From: Marinicella gelatinilytica
GTDB taxonomy: Bacteria; Pseudomonadota; Gammaproteobacteria; Xanthomonadales; Marinicellaceae
Length of the DNA stretch: 64,000 nt
Assembly: GCF_026410405.1 (NCBI RefSeq)
Contig: NZ_JAPMLN010000003.1
Location: 62,001 to 126,000 of the forward strand
Direction: 5' to 3'
The notes beneath the pieces were generated by a model. That model ran no database searches, had not been told where the DNA came from, and worked only from the letters and a program-made list of their open reading frames with translations. Below are positions 25,261-33,910 of this stretch, piece after piece; the first letter of the stretch is position 1, and each line of letters starts with the position of its first letter. The position numbers and the translations under genes were made by a program.

Positions 25261-28200
25261 ATGACTACTCATGAAAAACCAACCGGTTCGTTGTCGTTTA
25301 GTCTGATTTTGTTACTGATTTTGATGTTTGGCAGTGCTCAGGTTTGGGCACAAGATGAAGCCGACGATCAAGATCAAACAGATTCAGCCCAAGTGGATGA
25401 CGAAGATGTAGAAGAATTGGCACCGGTCGTAACCACCGGTTCACGACTTCTACGTCAAACGTACGACAGTATTTCACCAATGCAAGTAATTACCGCCGAG
25501 GAATCTCGTGAAGTGGGAAAAATTAATGCCGGTGATATTATTCAAGGCGCCACAGCATCAGGAGGTCAGCAGATTGATTTAACATTTGCCGGGTTCGTTT
25601 TGGATAATGGTCCTGGTTCTGTGACTGCTAATTTACGTGGTTTAGGTGCTGATCGGACTTTGGTATTGGTCAATGGCCGTCGCTTGGGTGGTTCCGGTGT
25701 TGAAGGTGCGCCTTCTTCCGCTGACTTAAATACCATTCCAGGTGGTTTGGTGCAGCAGTATGATATTTTATTGGATGGTGCTTCATCGATTTATGGGTCT
25801 GATGCAGTAGCCGGTGTGGTCAATGCAGTCTTAAGAAAAGATTTTAATGGTTGGGAAGTCAATTTTGACACCACCGTTCCAGAACAGTCAAATGGTATTC
25901 AAAACTCCTTAAGCTTAACCTGGGGTAAAAATTATGACCGCGGTTTTATTGGTTTCGGTGCTGAATTAAATGATTATGAAGAAATTAAATTTAAGGACCG
26001 TGAATGGACCAATAAATGTTATCAGCATTATGAGGTGACTGAAAGCGGCGAAGTCAGACAACAAGATATTTACAACATTGACTTTAATCTGCGTGATCAA
26101 GGTTCTTGTTTTTCAAATGCAACAGTAGGACGTTTACAATTCCCATTAGCAGGCTTTGGTTACTACACCGGTGATTCTAACGGTGGCTGGCCTGGATTTA
26201 CCATTGCTGGTAATCCTTTTGGTGGTCCAATGGACACCAATGGTGATGGCGTTGCAGATTTACCAAGTTATATTCCTTATTCATTATATGACCATCAGAC
26301 AGGCGCCAGTTTATCTGCTGAAGTGAAAATTCAAAATGTCATGGCCTATGGTGAATATACTTTTGAAGGTGACAGTAATATTACGCCATTTTTCGAAGCC
26401 AGTTATAACAGAAGAGATACCTTCCAGGATTCCGGGCAACCTCAGTTTTTCCCGTGGGTGCCGGCTAATAATCCCTACAATCTATGTAACCCAGATGGTT
26501 TAAATGGCGTTGACTGTGGATTGGCATGGGATGAGCTTATGAACAACCCTGGGTTTTCTGATTTGATTTTTAATAACTTTGGTTGTGATCCAAGTGCGGG
26601 TGGTAGTTGTGATCAAACTGTTGGTCCTCTCGGTCCACAAAGAACACGTCCGGTTATTGCCATTAATGGTGATCGTGATAATACCAGTAGTACCGTTGAG
26701 TTAACACGTTTTATTGCCGGTGTTCGGGGTGATATGCCTTTTATGAATTTTGGCAGTCTGGATAATTGGAACTTTGAAACCTCTATTTCTTATCATGAAT
26801 CTGATGGTACCTCATCACGTCGCGGTATTCGTGAAGATCATTTAATGTACTCATTGAATACTTCACGTATTGATCCTGCAACCGGTGAAGTGGTCTGTGG
26901 TAATAACGATGGTTGTGTGCCCATTAATTTATTTTCACCTTCTTTATATTCACCCATCGTCAGTGATTTTGGCACTGCAGCAGAGCGTGCTTACTTATTT
27001 GATTCACGTGACTTTAGAACCAAAGTGGAACAAACGATTTTCTCAGGTTTTACTTCCGGTTACCTGGCTGATTTACCTGCTGGTCCTTTAGTCGGTGGTA
27101 TTGGTTTTGAGATTCGTAAAGATGAAATTCGTTCCATTCCTGATGATGTCGCTCGTGATGGTTTGTTCTTTGGTTTCTTTGCAGATGGTGGTGCCACCGG
27201 TTCTAAATTTACCCGGGAAGCATTTGCCGAGTTTGAAATTCCATTGTTAGCTAATATGACAATGGCGGAGGAACTAACTTTAAACATCTCTGGTCGATAC
27301 ACCAAAGATGAGTTTTTCCCAAGTGCCAATACCTATTCTGCTAAATTAGGCTGGCGACCCGTTTCTCAGTTATTAATTCGGGCCACTAAAGGTACTTCTT
27401 ATCGAGCGCCGAATTTACGTGAAAACTTTTTACAAGGTCAAACCGGTTTCCAAAATGTATTTGACCCCTGTCACATTCCTGATGAAGCATGGGATGCCAT
27501 TAATGGTGTCTATCTACCAAATCAAGATCCCAGAAGACCTGAGGTCTTAGAAAACTGTTCGCGTCAAGGTGTCGATCCGACCGCTTTATATAATAATGGT
27601 TTTAACACCTTTAGTACTGAAATTCAAAGAGGTGGTGCGACTGATATTACTGAAGAAGAATCTGATTCCTTTACCTATGGTTTTGCCTGGGATGTTCCTT
27701 TTGATAGTTTTAATTTAACAGTGGGTGCCACTTATTACGAAATTGAAATTAACAACACCATTGTTGAGCCAAGTCCTCAATTTATTGTCAATGATTGTTA
27801 TACAAATCCGCAATTTGACTCAACGTTCTGTAATCGCATAACACGTGATGCTGATGGTGTCTTTGATATCATCGACTCAGGCTTCCTTAACCGAGATAAC
27901 CGCACAGCGCGCGGCATAGACGTTAACGTCAGCTACGATCAAACCTTTAATATGTTTGATCGAGGTGTTGATTTTGGTGTTGATTTGCGTCTTAACCACA
28001 CCAAAGAAAACTCTGAACTGTTTACCAATGAAGACGGTGACATTGCCTTTGATGATGATGCGGGCGAATATGGCAACCCTGATTGGCGCGGCACACTTAA
28101 CCTGAGAGCCGATATTGGTAAATATCGATTTGCATGGGAAACACGTTATATTGGAAAACAGCATCATGATGTCGATACTTTAAATGAATTTGATGACTAC

Positions 28201-28473
28201 AATGGTAATATGTATACCTGTGCCGGCCCAGATAATGGTGATGAGCTCTGTAAGTTTATTTGGGATTTAGGTTCTTATACTAATCACACCGCTTCTGTAA
28301 GTTATCGCGGTGATGCATGGACATTACGATTTGGTGTTGTTAATGTCTTTGATAAAGAGCCACCACAACTTGATTATACCGCGCCTGTTACTTTGGCCGC
28401 CAACACACCCATTGGTTATGGGTATGACTTAAACGGACGTCGCTATTTCCTCAATGTCGGTTACCGTTTCTAA
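25261..28473 (+). CDS. TonB-dependent outer-membrane receptor
   Basis: 1070 residues. A signal peptide (SFSLILLLILMFGSAQVWAQ) is followed by an acidic linker (DEADDQDQ..., ~31-55) and a TonB-box-like segment (ELAPVVTTGSR). The plug domain spans ~60-200 (VITAEESREVGKINAGDIIQ, RGLGADRTLVLVNGRRLGG, DGASSIYGSDAVAGVVN). A 22-strand barrel follows and ends with the aromatic ...NVGYRF. The barrel loops are long and carry many paired cysteines. The plug style matches receptors of the Xanthomonadales/Sphingomonadales/Alteromonas type that take up peptides, glycans or siderophores; the ligand is unknown. A secreted S9 peptidase gene follows after two hairpins, hinting at peptide uptake. Confidence 0.94.
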   Translation: MTTHEKPTGSLSFSLILLLILMFGSAQVWAQDEADDQDQTDSAQVDDEDVEELAPVVTTGSRLLRQTYDSISPMQVITAEESREVGKINAGDIIQGATASGGQQIDLTFAGFVLDNGPGSVTANLRGLGADRTLVLVNGRRLGGSGVEGAPSSADLNTIPGGLVQQYDILLDGASSIYGSDAVAGVVNAVLRKDFNGWEVNFDTTVPEQSNGIQNSLSLTWGKNYDRGFIGFGAELNDYEEIKFKDREWTNKCYQHYEVTESGEVRQQDIYNIDFNLRDQGSCFSNATVGRLQFPLAGFGYYTGDSNGGWPGFTIAGNPFGGPMDTNGDGVADLPSYIPYSLYDHQTGASLSAEVKIQNVMAYGEYTFEGDSNITPFFEASYNRRDTFQDSGQPQFFPWVPANNPYNLCNPDGLNGVDCGLAWDELMNNPGFSDLIFNNFGCDPSAGGSCDQTVGPLGPQRTRPVIAINGDRDNTSSTVELTRFIAGVRGDMPFMNFGSLDNWNFETSISYHESDGTSSRRGIREDHLMYSLNTSRIDPATGEVVCGNNDGCVPINLFSPSLYSPIVSDFGTAAERAYLFDSRDFRTKVEQTIFSGFTSGYLADLPAGPLVGGIGFEIRKDEIRSIPDDVARDGLFFGFFADGGATGSKFTREAFAEFEIPLLANMTMAEELTLNISGRYTKDEFFPSANTYSAKLGWRPVSQLLIRATKGTSYRAPNLRENFLQGQTGFQNVFDPCHIPDEAWDAINGVYLPNQDPRRPEVLENCSRQGVDPTALYNNGFNTFSTEIQRGGATDITEEESDSFTYGFAWDVPFDSFNLTVGATYYEIEINNTIVEPSPQFIVNDCYTNPQFDSTFCNRITRDADGVFDIIDSGFLNRDNRTARGIDVNVSYDQTFNMFDRGVDFGVDLRLNHTKENSELFTNEDGDIAFDDDAGEYGNPDWRGTLNLRADIGKYRFAWETRYIGKQHHDVDTLNEFDDYNGNMYTCAGPDNGDELCKFIWDLGSYTNHTASVSYRGDAWTLRFGVVNVFDKEPPQLDYTAPVTLAANTPIGYGYDLNGRRYFLNVGYRF

Positions 28474-28486
28474 GTAGTGAACTTTC

Positions 28487-28514
28487 TTAGCCAAAACAAT
28501 ATAGTTTTGGCTAA
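28487..28514 (+). terminator. Long hairpin behind the TonB receptor gene, no T tract
   Basis: A perfect 11-bp stem: TTAGCCAAAAC (28487-28497) pairs with GTTTTGGCTAA (28504-28514), with a 6-base loop. It begins 14 bases after the stop. There is no T run, so it may protect the mRNA 3' end or act together with the true terminator 19 bases downstream. Confidence 0.5.
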
Positions 28515-28532
28515 ATGTTATTTAAAGAAAAA

Positions 28533-28558
28533 ACCGGTCATCTGACCGGTTTTTTTTT
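28533..28558 (+). terminator. Intrinsic terminator of the TonB receptor gene
   Basis: ACCGGTCA (28533-28540) pairs with TGACCGGT (28543-28550), followed by eight T (28551-28558). GC-rich stem plus T tract is a classical Rho-independent terminator. It separates the receptor from the S9 peptidase gene, which therefore probably has its own promoter. Confidence 0.88.
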
Positions 28559-28597
28559 GCTAAGATATTTGTTGATTAAGATTTACAGGAAAAACCA

Positions 28598-30556
28598 ATG
28601 AGAAAATCCCGTTTTTTACTTACTGTATTGGGTTTAATTCTGCTTGCCTCAAGCCATGCCCAATCCAAGAACGAACCTTATCCTCTGGAGTATTTCGCTC
28701 TAAGGGATATTATTAGCCAAGTTAATGTTTCACCCGATGGTAAAAGGTTGGCCATGATGAAAATTGCTACCAAAGAGGGTGATCCGGTATTAGAGATATA
28801 TGAGACGAATGACCTCTCCAAAGAGCCGTTCAGGGTTAATGCCGATCCCATGGAAATAATCAATTATTCATGGATTGGTAATAAAGATGTTTTATTATCA
28901 TTACGCCAAAAGGTACGCGATAAAATTGAAGGTTTTAATCAGGGTGTCTATGAGGGTAAGTTAGCCAAGTTGGATTTGCAAAAACAAAAAATTAAAGAGT
29001 TTCGTGAGGTTAATGCACGGATAGTCAATTTATTACCATTTGATCCTAACAAAGTTATCTTGTCATTTAACGCTGATAGCGGATCTAATTTAAAAGCGCC
29101 CACTCAGTTAAGACCTCTTCAATATTACGAGCTTGATTTAAAAAGTGGACGAAAAAAATTATTAATAAATGGCAAACTATCCATGGGAAGAATCATCTTT
29201 GATGGTCATGGTAATCCGCGAATTGGTTTAGGTTTTGACCAGAATTCAGGTGAGTCAGTATTTTATTATCGGGGCCTTAAAGAAGATAAGTGGCACGAAA
29301 TTCAACGTCTAAGTATTGACAGCTTTGAAAATTTTCAAATTGTAGGTATTGACCAAGCTGAGGCTGATACATTGTTTGTAATAGCCCATAATGGCAAGGA
29401 CAAACAGGGTTTATGGACATTTGATGCCCGTAAAAAACAATTTGGAGAATTGATCTACGCCCGTAATGATGTTGATGTTACAGGTGTTCTAGGGCACAGT
29501 GATGAATGGAACAAGCCAGATAGTAAAGCAGCTGTAGTTTACGCCACTGATAAATACCATTTTGAATACTTTGATGCCGATGAAGCGAAATTGTATGCTC
29601 AATTAGAAAAAAGCATTCCGTATAGTCACCAAATTCAAATTGCCAGTCGTTCAAAAAATAACGAAGCCATTGTGGCTTTTAATAGCGGTCCCCAGGATCC
29701 TGGCACCTATTATTTGTTGCAAGACGGTAAATTAAAGGAGATTGGTAGTCGACAACCTTCTTTTGAGCATGATCAATTAGCAGAAGTTAAATACATAAAA
29801 TACAAAGCTCGAGATGGAAAAACCATTCCGGCTTATATCACTATGCCTAAAGGTGACGCGCCATTCCCGACCATTGTCATGCCCCATGGTGGACCTTTCG
29901 TGCAAGAAGTGGTTGGTTATGATAAATGGGCGCAATTATTGGCCAGTCGAGGTTATTTGGTACTACAGCCTCAATACCGTGGTTCAAAAGGTTATGGTTT
30001 GGAATTTTATAAGTCTGCATTCATTAAAGGTGGTCAAGGTGGTAAAGCCATGCAAGATGATAAGGACGATGGTGTTAAGTATCTGATTGAAGAAGGCTTA
30101 AGCGATAAAGACCGGGTTGCTATGTTTGGTTGGTCCTATGGTGGCTATGCCGCTTTAATCGCAGCCTCAAGAACGCCACAACTGTATCAATGTGTGGTGG
30201 CCGGTGCAGCCGTGACTGATAATATGCTGCAAGTTAATTTTTACCGGGATCGTATGCGTGGTGCCAGTAAAATTGAACAAGAAAATATGTGGGTGGATAG
30301 TTTATCACCCATTAAAGAAGTGGATAAGGTTAATGTGCCGGTGTTACTGATTCACGGCAGTGTTGATCAACGGGTACCTCCTCGTCACGCTGAAGACTAT
30401 TTGAAAGTGATTGAAAAGGCTGGTAAACCCTACAAATATGTAGAGCTTGATGGTGCCGATCATTTTTACAGTACTTTATTTTATCGCCATCAAATTAAGT
30501 TTTTTGAAGCGATGATTGATTATCTTAAAAATGATTGCGGACCAGACGGTCTGTAA
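28598..30556 (+). CDS. Secreted S9-family prolyl oligopeptidase-type peptidase
   Basis: 652 residues. The signal peptide is MRKSRFLLTVLGLILLASSH, followed by a beta-propeller-type region (about 30-390) and a C-terminal alpha/beta hydrolase domain. The catalytic triad is visible: GWSYGGY with Ser513, VDQRVPP with Asp590 and DGADHFY with His622. HGGPFVQEVVGYDKWAQLLA and QPQYRGSKGYG are typical S9 blocks. The family cleaves short peptides, often after Pro or Ala (acylaminoacyl- or dipeptidyl-peptidase); the exact specificity is not readable. It follows the TonB receptor and probably works in the periplasm or outside on imported peptides. Confidence 0.92.
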   Translation: MRKSRFLLTVLGLILLASSHAQSKNEPYPLEYFALRDIISQVNVSPDGKRLAMMKIATKEGDPVLEIYETNDLSKEPFRVNADPMEIINYSWIGNKDVLLSLRQKVRDKIEGFNQGVYEGKLAKLDLQKQKIKEFREVNARIVNLLPFDPNKVILSFNADSGSNLKAPTQLRPLQYYELDLKSGRKKLLINGKLSMGRIIFDGHGNPRIGLGFDQNSGESVFYYRGLKEDKWHEIQRLSIDSFENFQIVGIDQAEADTLFVIAHNGKDKQGLWTFDARKKQFGELIYARNDVDVTGVLGHSDEWNKPDSKAAVVYATDKYHFEYFDADEAKLYAQLEKSIPYSHQIQIASRSKNNEAIVAFNSGPQDPGTYYLLQDGKLKEIGSRQPSFEHDQLAEVKYIKYKARDGKTIPAYITMPKGDAPFPTIVMPHGGPFVQEVVGYDKWAQLLASRGYLVLQPQYRGSKGYGLEFYKSAFIKGGQGGKAMQDDKDDGVKYLIEEGLSDKDRVAMFGWSYGGYAALIAASRTPQLYQCVVAGAAVTDNMLQVNFYRDRMRGASKIEQENMWVDSLSPIKEVDKVNVPVLLIHGSVDQRVPPRHAEDYLKVIEKAGKPYKYVELDGADHFYSTLFYRHQIKFFEAMIDYLKNDCGPDGL

Positions 30557-30570
30557 TATATAAACAAAAA

Positions 30571-30594
30571 ACCCGCCAATTGGCGGGTTTTTTT
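30571..30594. terminator. Bidirectional intrinsic terminator
   Basis: ACCCGCCA (30571-30578) pairs with TGGCGGGT (30581-30588). A T run follows on the + strand to 30594 and an A run (30565-30570) precedes it, which gives Ts on the - strand. It sits between the convergent S9 peptidase and fasciclin genes and serves both. Confidence 0.88.
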
Positions 30595-30616
30595 GTGGGT
30601 AAAAGGGCGATTATTT

Positions 30617-31117
30617 TTATGGCATTAAAACAGTGTCGATAACATGAATCACACCATTAGATGCTTTGATATCGGTTTTAATCACTGTGCTGTTACCGTC
30701 TAAAATCACATTACCGTCTTTAACTTCAATGGCAATATCACTGCCTTCAACGGTGGTGGCTGAACTTAAATCAACCACTTGTTTGGCATACACTTTTCCG
30801 GCCACGACGTGATAGGTTAAGATAGCTGTTAATTTGTCTTTGTTCTCAGGTTTCAGTAAACTTTCCACTGTACCTTCGGGTAATTTTGCAAACGCCTCAT
30901 CAGTGGGAGCAAACACGGTAAATGGACCGTCACCTTTCAGGGTATCAATCAATCCCGCAGCTTCTAAAGCGGTTGCCAGGGTACTAAAACTGCCTGCAGC
31001 TACAGCGGTATCAACGATGTCTTTTTTGTCGCTTTTATAGCTTCCACCGGCAACAGCCATGGTCGTCATCAATGTCAATGTAACTAAAGATAATAATGTT
31101 GTTTTAAATAATTTCAT
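30617..31117 (-). CDS. Secreted fasciclin (FAS1) domain protein
   Basis: 166 residues. A signal peptide ([20 protein letters not shown]) is followed by one complete FAS1 domain: [38 protein letters not shown] (H1 box), [13 protein letters not shown] and the C-terminal [14 protein letters not shown] (H2 box). Single-domain FAS1 proteins of bacteria are periplasmic or surface adhesion-type proteins of uncertain role. The gene is single, with a shared terminator downstream and 400 bases of noncoding DNA upstream. Confidence 0.93.
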   Translation of the reverse strand: MKLFKTTLLSLVTLTLMTTMAVAGGSYKSDKKDIVDTAVAAGSFSTLATALEAAGLIDTLKGDGPFTVFAPTDEAFAKLPEGTVESLLKPENKDKLTAILTYHVVAGKVYAKQVVDLSSATTVEGSDIAIEVKDGNVILDGNSTVIKTDIKASNGVIHVIDTVLMP

Positions 31118-31520
31118 AATAAGCCTCTGTAAGTTAGAAAAAGAAATCGCTTAGCCCGAACATTTGATGTAAGAATGGAATTTAGGGATAAAATGGCAAA
31201 ATAGATTGTATAAATATCGCTTCAAACAGAGTTATTCATATGTTGTCAGCGATTTTATGCAAGATTTGAAGCCATTTTTTTCATAAAGCCATTCAAGTAA
31301 AAGTTGTCATAAATCAAACCAAAATCATGTCTCTGGTATATCTACTAAATATGTCTATTTTGTACCGGTTACATGAATTATTCGGGTTTATGCGATGTCA
31401 AGACAAATGATAACTATAGCTGTGTTGAAGGCGTGTGAGTAAAACGCTCAATACTGTTCACAGTTTTTTCACCGAATGATAGTCACAATTATTAATTTAC
31501 AGTATTAAGGAAAATCAGTT
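31118..31520. other. AT-rich intergenic region, 403 bases, between divergent genes
   Basis: Separates the fasciclin gene (-) from the CIA30 gene (+). I see no convincing open frame, tRNA, hairpin-plus-T-tract or repeat. It must hold both promoters, but I could not choose a clear -35/-10 pair. RBS AAGGAAAA (about 31507-31514) belongs to the CIA30 gene. Confidence 0.5.
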
Positions 31521-32006
31521 ATGACGCCTCCATTACCACATCAGATAAGATCCATTAATGACACCGTGATGGGTGGTCTTTCAAACAGCCGTGTTATTAT
31601 GACTGAACAGGGCATTGGTTTTTGTGGCGAAGTGTCCCTAGCCAATAATGGCGGTTTTGCCTCAATGCGTGGTCGCTGGCTTTTAAATGGTGATGATCAA
31701 TCCAAAAAAAACATCGCAGCGATTCAATTAACTGTTGTCGGTGATGGTAAGCGCTATCAATTCCGTCTGTTCACTGCTGATAACCATGATGGCTCAGCGT
31801 ATGTGTATAATTTTGATACCCAAGCCGGTGAAGCCATCACCATCACAGCTCCCGTATCGGCATTCTCCGCCAGTTTCCGGGGTCGAGTCATTCAAAAGCC
31901 TCCCCTAAAATTGGAAAATATTTTGGAATACGGTTTATTGATTGGCGATAAGCAGGAGGGCGCTTTTAGTTTGTTGTTGAAATCAATTGAACTACTTGAA
32001 AACTAA
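31521..32006 (+). CDS. CIA30-family protein (complex I intermediate-associated protein 30 domain)
   Basis: 161 residues, nearly all one CIA30 domain. The family hallmarks are present: INDTVMGGLSNSRV near the N-terminus, FCGEVSLANNGGFASMRGR, then YQFRLFTAD and FRGRVI near the C-terminal third. The fold is a galactose-binding-like beta-sandwich. In eukaryotes CIA30/NDUFAF1 helps assemble complex I; bacterial members are widespread and functionally unassigned. No signal peptide is seen, so it is probably cytoplasmic. The 3' end overlaps the convergent gene by 4 bases. Confidence 0.85.
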   Translation: MTPPLPHQIRSINDTVMGGLSNSRVIMTEQGIGFCGEVSLANNGGFASMRGRWLLNGDDQSKKNIAAIQLTVVGDGKRYQFRLFTADNHDGSAYVYNFDTQAGEAITITAPVSAFSASFRGRVIQKPPLKLENILEYGLLIGDKQEGAFSLLLKSIELLEN

Positions 32007-32551
32007 TTGTTCGTATGAGGCTCAAGCTCTTGATTCATTCTGCGAATTAAACTTTTCATCTTTCCCATGTTAATCTCTGGAACAGCGACACATTGCTGGT
32101 TTAGGCAAACAGATTGGTAGTTATGGAATGGTGTTTCAGGGCAACGTATTTTTCGCGGTTTTCTTTGTGTTGGCATAAAACAATTAAAAGATACACTTTG
32201 ATATAAGATGTTTAGTTTTTCTAGCCCTTCTGTGTTTACAGAAATAGGACTATCGCATGTCATTTTGCCTGCAAAAACATTACAGTCAACATCTTTTTGA
32301 CAGCTTATGGCTGGCTGTTCGTAATACTGTTTGTATCTTTCATGGACAGTATTACATATTTGGCTGTCAGCAAACTGTTGAATACCATAAAACTCTATTT
32401 CAGTTTTTTGTTCATACGCAAGAACGGATACCGGTTGAATAAAGACATGGTACATAAGTAATGCAGCGATGGCCACAGAGAGCAAGCTGGCAATCGTAAA
32501 AAGAATGAAACGCATATTTAAGAGACTTGAATCCATCATGCTATGACCCAC
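32003..32551 (-). CDS. Unknown membrane-anchored cysteine-rich protein
   Basis: 182 residues from a GTG start, not recognised. A hydrophobic anchor (FILFTIASLLSVAIAALLMY) lies at about 15-34, followed by an extracytoplasmic domain with at least eight Cys (IC, SCQKDVDCNVF, MTCDS, FNCF, IRCPE, VCLNQQC). The Cys pattern and the lack of any other motif suggest a disulfide-bonded periplasmic domain. An ATG at 32515 (MRFILFT) is an alternative start that removes the first 12 residues. It lies 21 bases downstream of the MFS gene on the same strand and may be cotranscribed. Confidence 0.6.
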   Translation of the reverse strand: MGHSMMDSSLLNMRFILFTIASLLSVAIAALLMYHVFIQPVSVLAYEQKTEIEFYGIQQFADSQICNTVHERYKQYYEQPAISCQKDVDCNVFAGKMTCDSPISVNTEGLEKLNILYQSVSFNCFMPTQRKPRKIRCPETPFHNYQSVCLNQQCVAVPEINMGKMKSLIRRMNQELEPHTNN

Positions 32552-32572
32552 ATTTCTCTGGTAAGTTTATAT

Positions 32573-33829
32573 TTATCCATTAGTATTTTGATGTTTTGCG
32601 GTGTTATAGAATCGGATAAAGGTCATAATCGCTAAAATAATGACAAAGGGAATACCGGTCATGACGATACCGTGCCATTGGTATCGATACACCACCCAGC
32701 CGGCCATCAGTGAGGAGCCGGCCTGAAAACTAAACACCATAAAATCGTTGAGTGCTTGAGCTTTATGTCGCTCCTGGGGTCGATAACTTTGTGGTAACAG
32801 CGTAGTACCGGTATAGAATAGGAAATTCCAGCCAATACCTAATATCACCAAAGTCAGCCAATAATGCATCACTGCGACACCGCTCATGGCAATAATCAAT
32901 ACCAAAATATACAGTAGGGTACCACTGAGCAAAAAGTATTTGGTGGGGATTTTTGAGCCCAGCCACAGCGTTAAAAAAGAAGGTAGATACATCGCCGCCA
33001 CATGTGATTGGATGACCCATTTAGTGTCTTCTAAAGAGTGTAAATGAATTTGATGCATGCTTAAAGGTGTGGCGGTCATCATAAAACTCATTAATCCATA
33101 ACCAAGCGCACCTGAAATCACCGCAACCCATAATACCGGTTGTTTTATTATGAGACTAAGCGGACGCTCGGGGCGATGGTCGGTTTGTATCACCACTGGT
33201 GGTAATTGTAGCCGTGAAATAATCAGCATGGCCATCAGCGCCATACTGATTAAGCCCACATACGTGGCAAAATAAGGAGCTTGTTGTGGCCATAAGTCTT
33301 TGCTGAACACGGCCAATTCAGGACCAATTAATGCAGAAAACAGTCCGGTCAACATTAATAAGGCCACAGCTTTGGGGATATCTTTGTCATGATTCAAATT
33401 CTCAATGGCGGCGAATCGCAGTTGTTGTGCAAAGGCGCCGGCGTTACCCATAAAAAAAGCGGCAACCACAAACAACCAAAACCACTGGTTATTGATTGCC
33501 AGTAACACAGTTAAGCCACCAATCACGCTCATTGAAAATCCCAATATAGTGGCTGTTTTTCGTCCCAAGCGACGTGCTAACATGGCCGCCGGTACGGTGG
33601 CAGCGGCGGTTCCTAAAACCATCATGGTAACCGGTAAAGTCACCCAATCCTTATGTTCTGTCATCGGTTCCGCGATAAAGCCGCCGACAAATACCATCAC
33701 TGGCGCCATTGAAATAATCAGTGGTTGTGCTAAAAATAACAAACTGATATTGGTCGGCAGTCTGGCATAGCGGTGAATCAGAAGCGTTGTTAACACCAGT
33801 AGAAAAATATAAAACAATAAAGTCAGCAT
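32573..33829 (-). CDS. Major facilitator superfamily transporter
   Basis: 418 residues with 12 predicted TM segments. The loop between TM2 and TM3 carries an MFS motif-A variant (MLARRLGRKTATILG, about residues 82-96). A central cytoplasmic loop with HRPERPLS separates the two six-helix halves. The substrate cannot be told. The N-terminal ILLFLAQPLIISMAPVMVFVGG-like region resembles proton-coupled drug-efflux-type carriers (inference). It is transcribed away from the CDF gene, with 81 bases between. Confidence 0.85.
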   Translation of the reverse strand: MLTLLFYIFLLVLTTLLIHRYARLPTNISLLFLAQPLIISMAPVMVFVGGFIAEPMTEHKDWVTLPVTMMVLGTAAATVPAAMLARRLGRKTATILGFSMSVIGGLTVLLAINNQWFWLFVVAAFFMGNAGAFAQQLRFAAIENLNHDKDIPKAVALLMLTGLFSALIGPELAVFSKDLWPQQAPYFATYVGLISMALMAMLIISRLQLPPVVIQTDHRPERPLSLIIKQPVLWVAVISGALGYGLMSFMMTATPLSMHQIHLHSLEDTKWVIQSHVAAMYLPSFLTLWLGSKIPTKYFLLSGTLLYILVLIIAMSGVAVMHYWLTLVILGIGWNFLFYTGTTLLPQSYRPQERHKAQALNDFMVFSFQAGSSLMAGWVVYRYQWHGIVMTGIPFVIILAIMTFIRFYNTAKHQNTNG

Positions 33830-33910
33830 TAATTAACGAGGCCCTTTCAGAACAGAACCCACATATTCTAACGGATACGTTAAAATAAGCGGGTATGAAT
33901 AGGTATAAAG

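Noticed and set aside
33405-33770. 121-codon plus-strand frame opposite the MFS gene
   Set aside because: Opposite strand of a well-supported transporter; composition is that of reverse-complemented TM codons.
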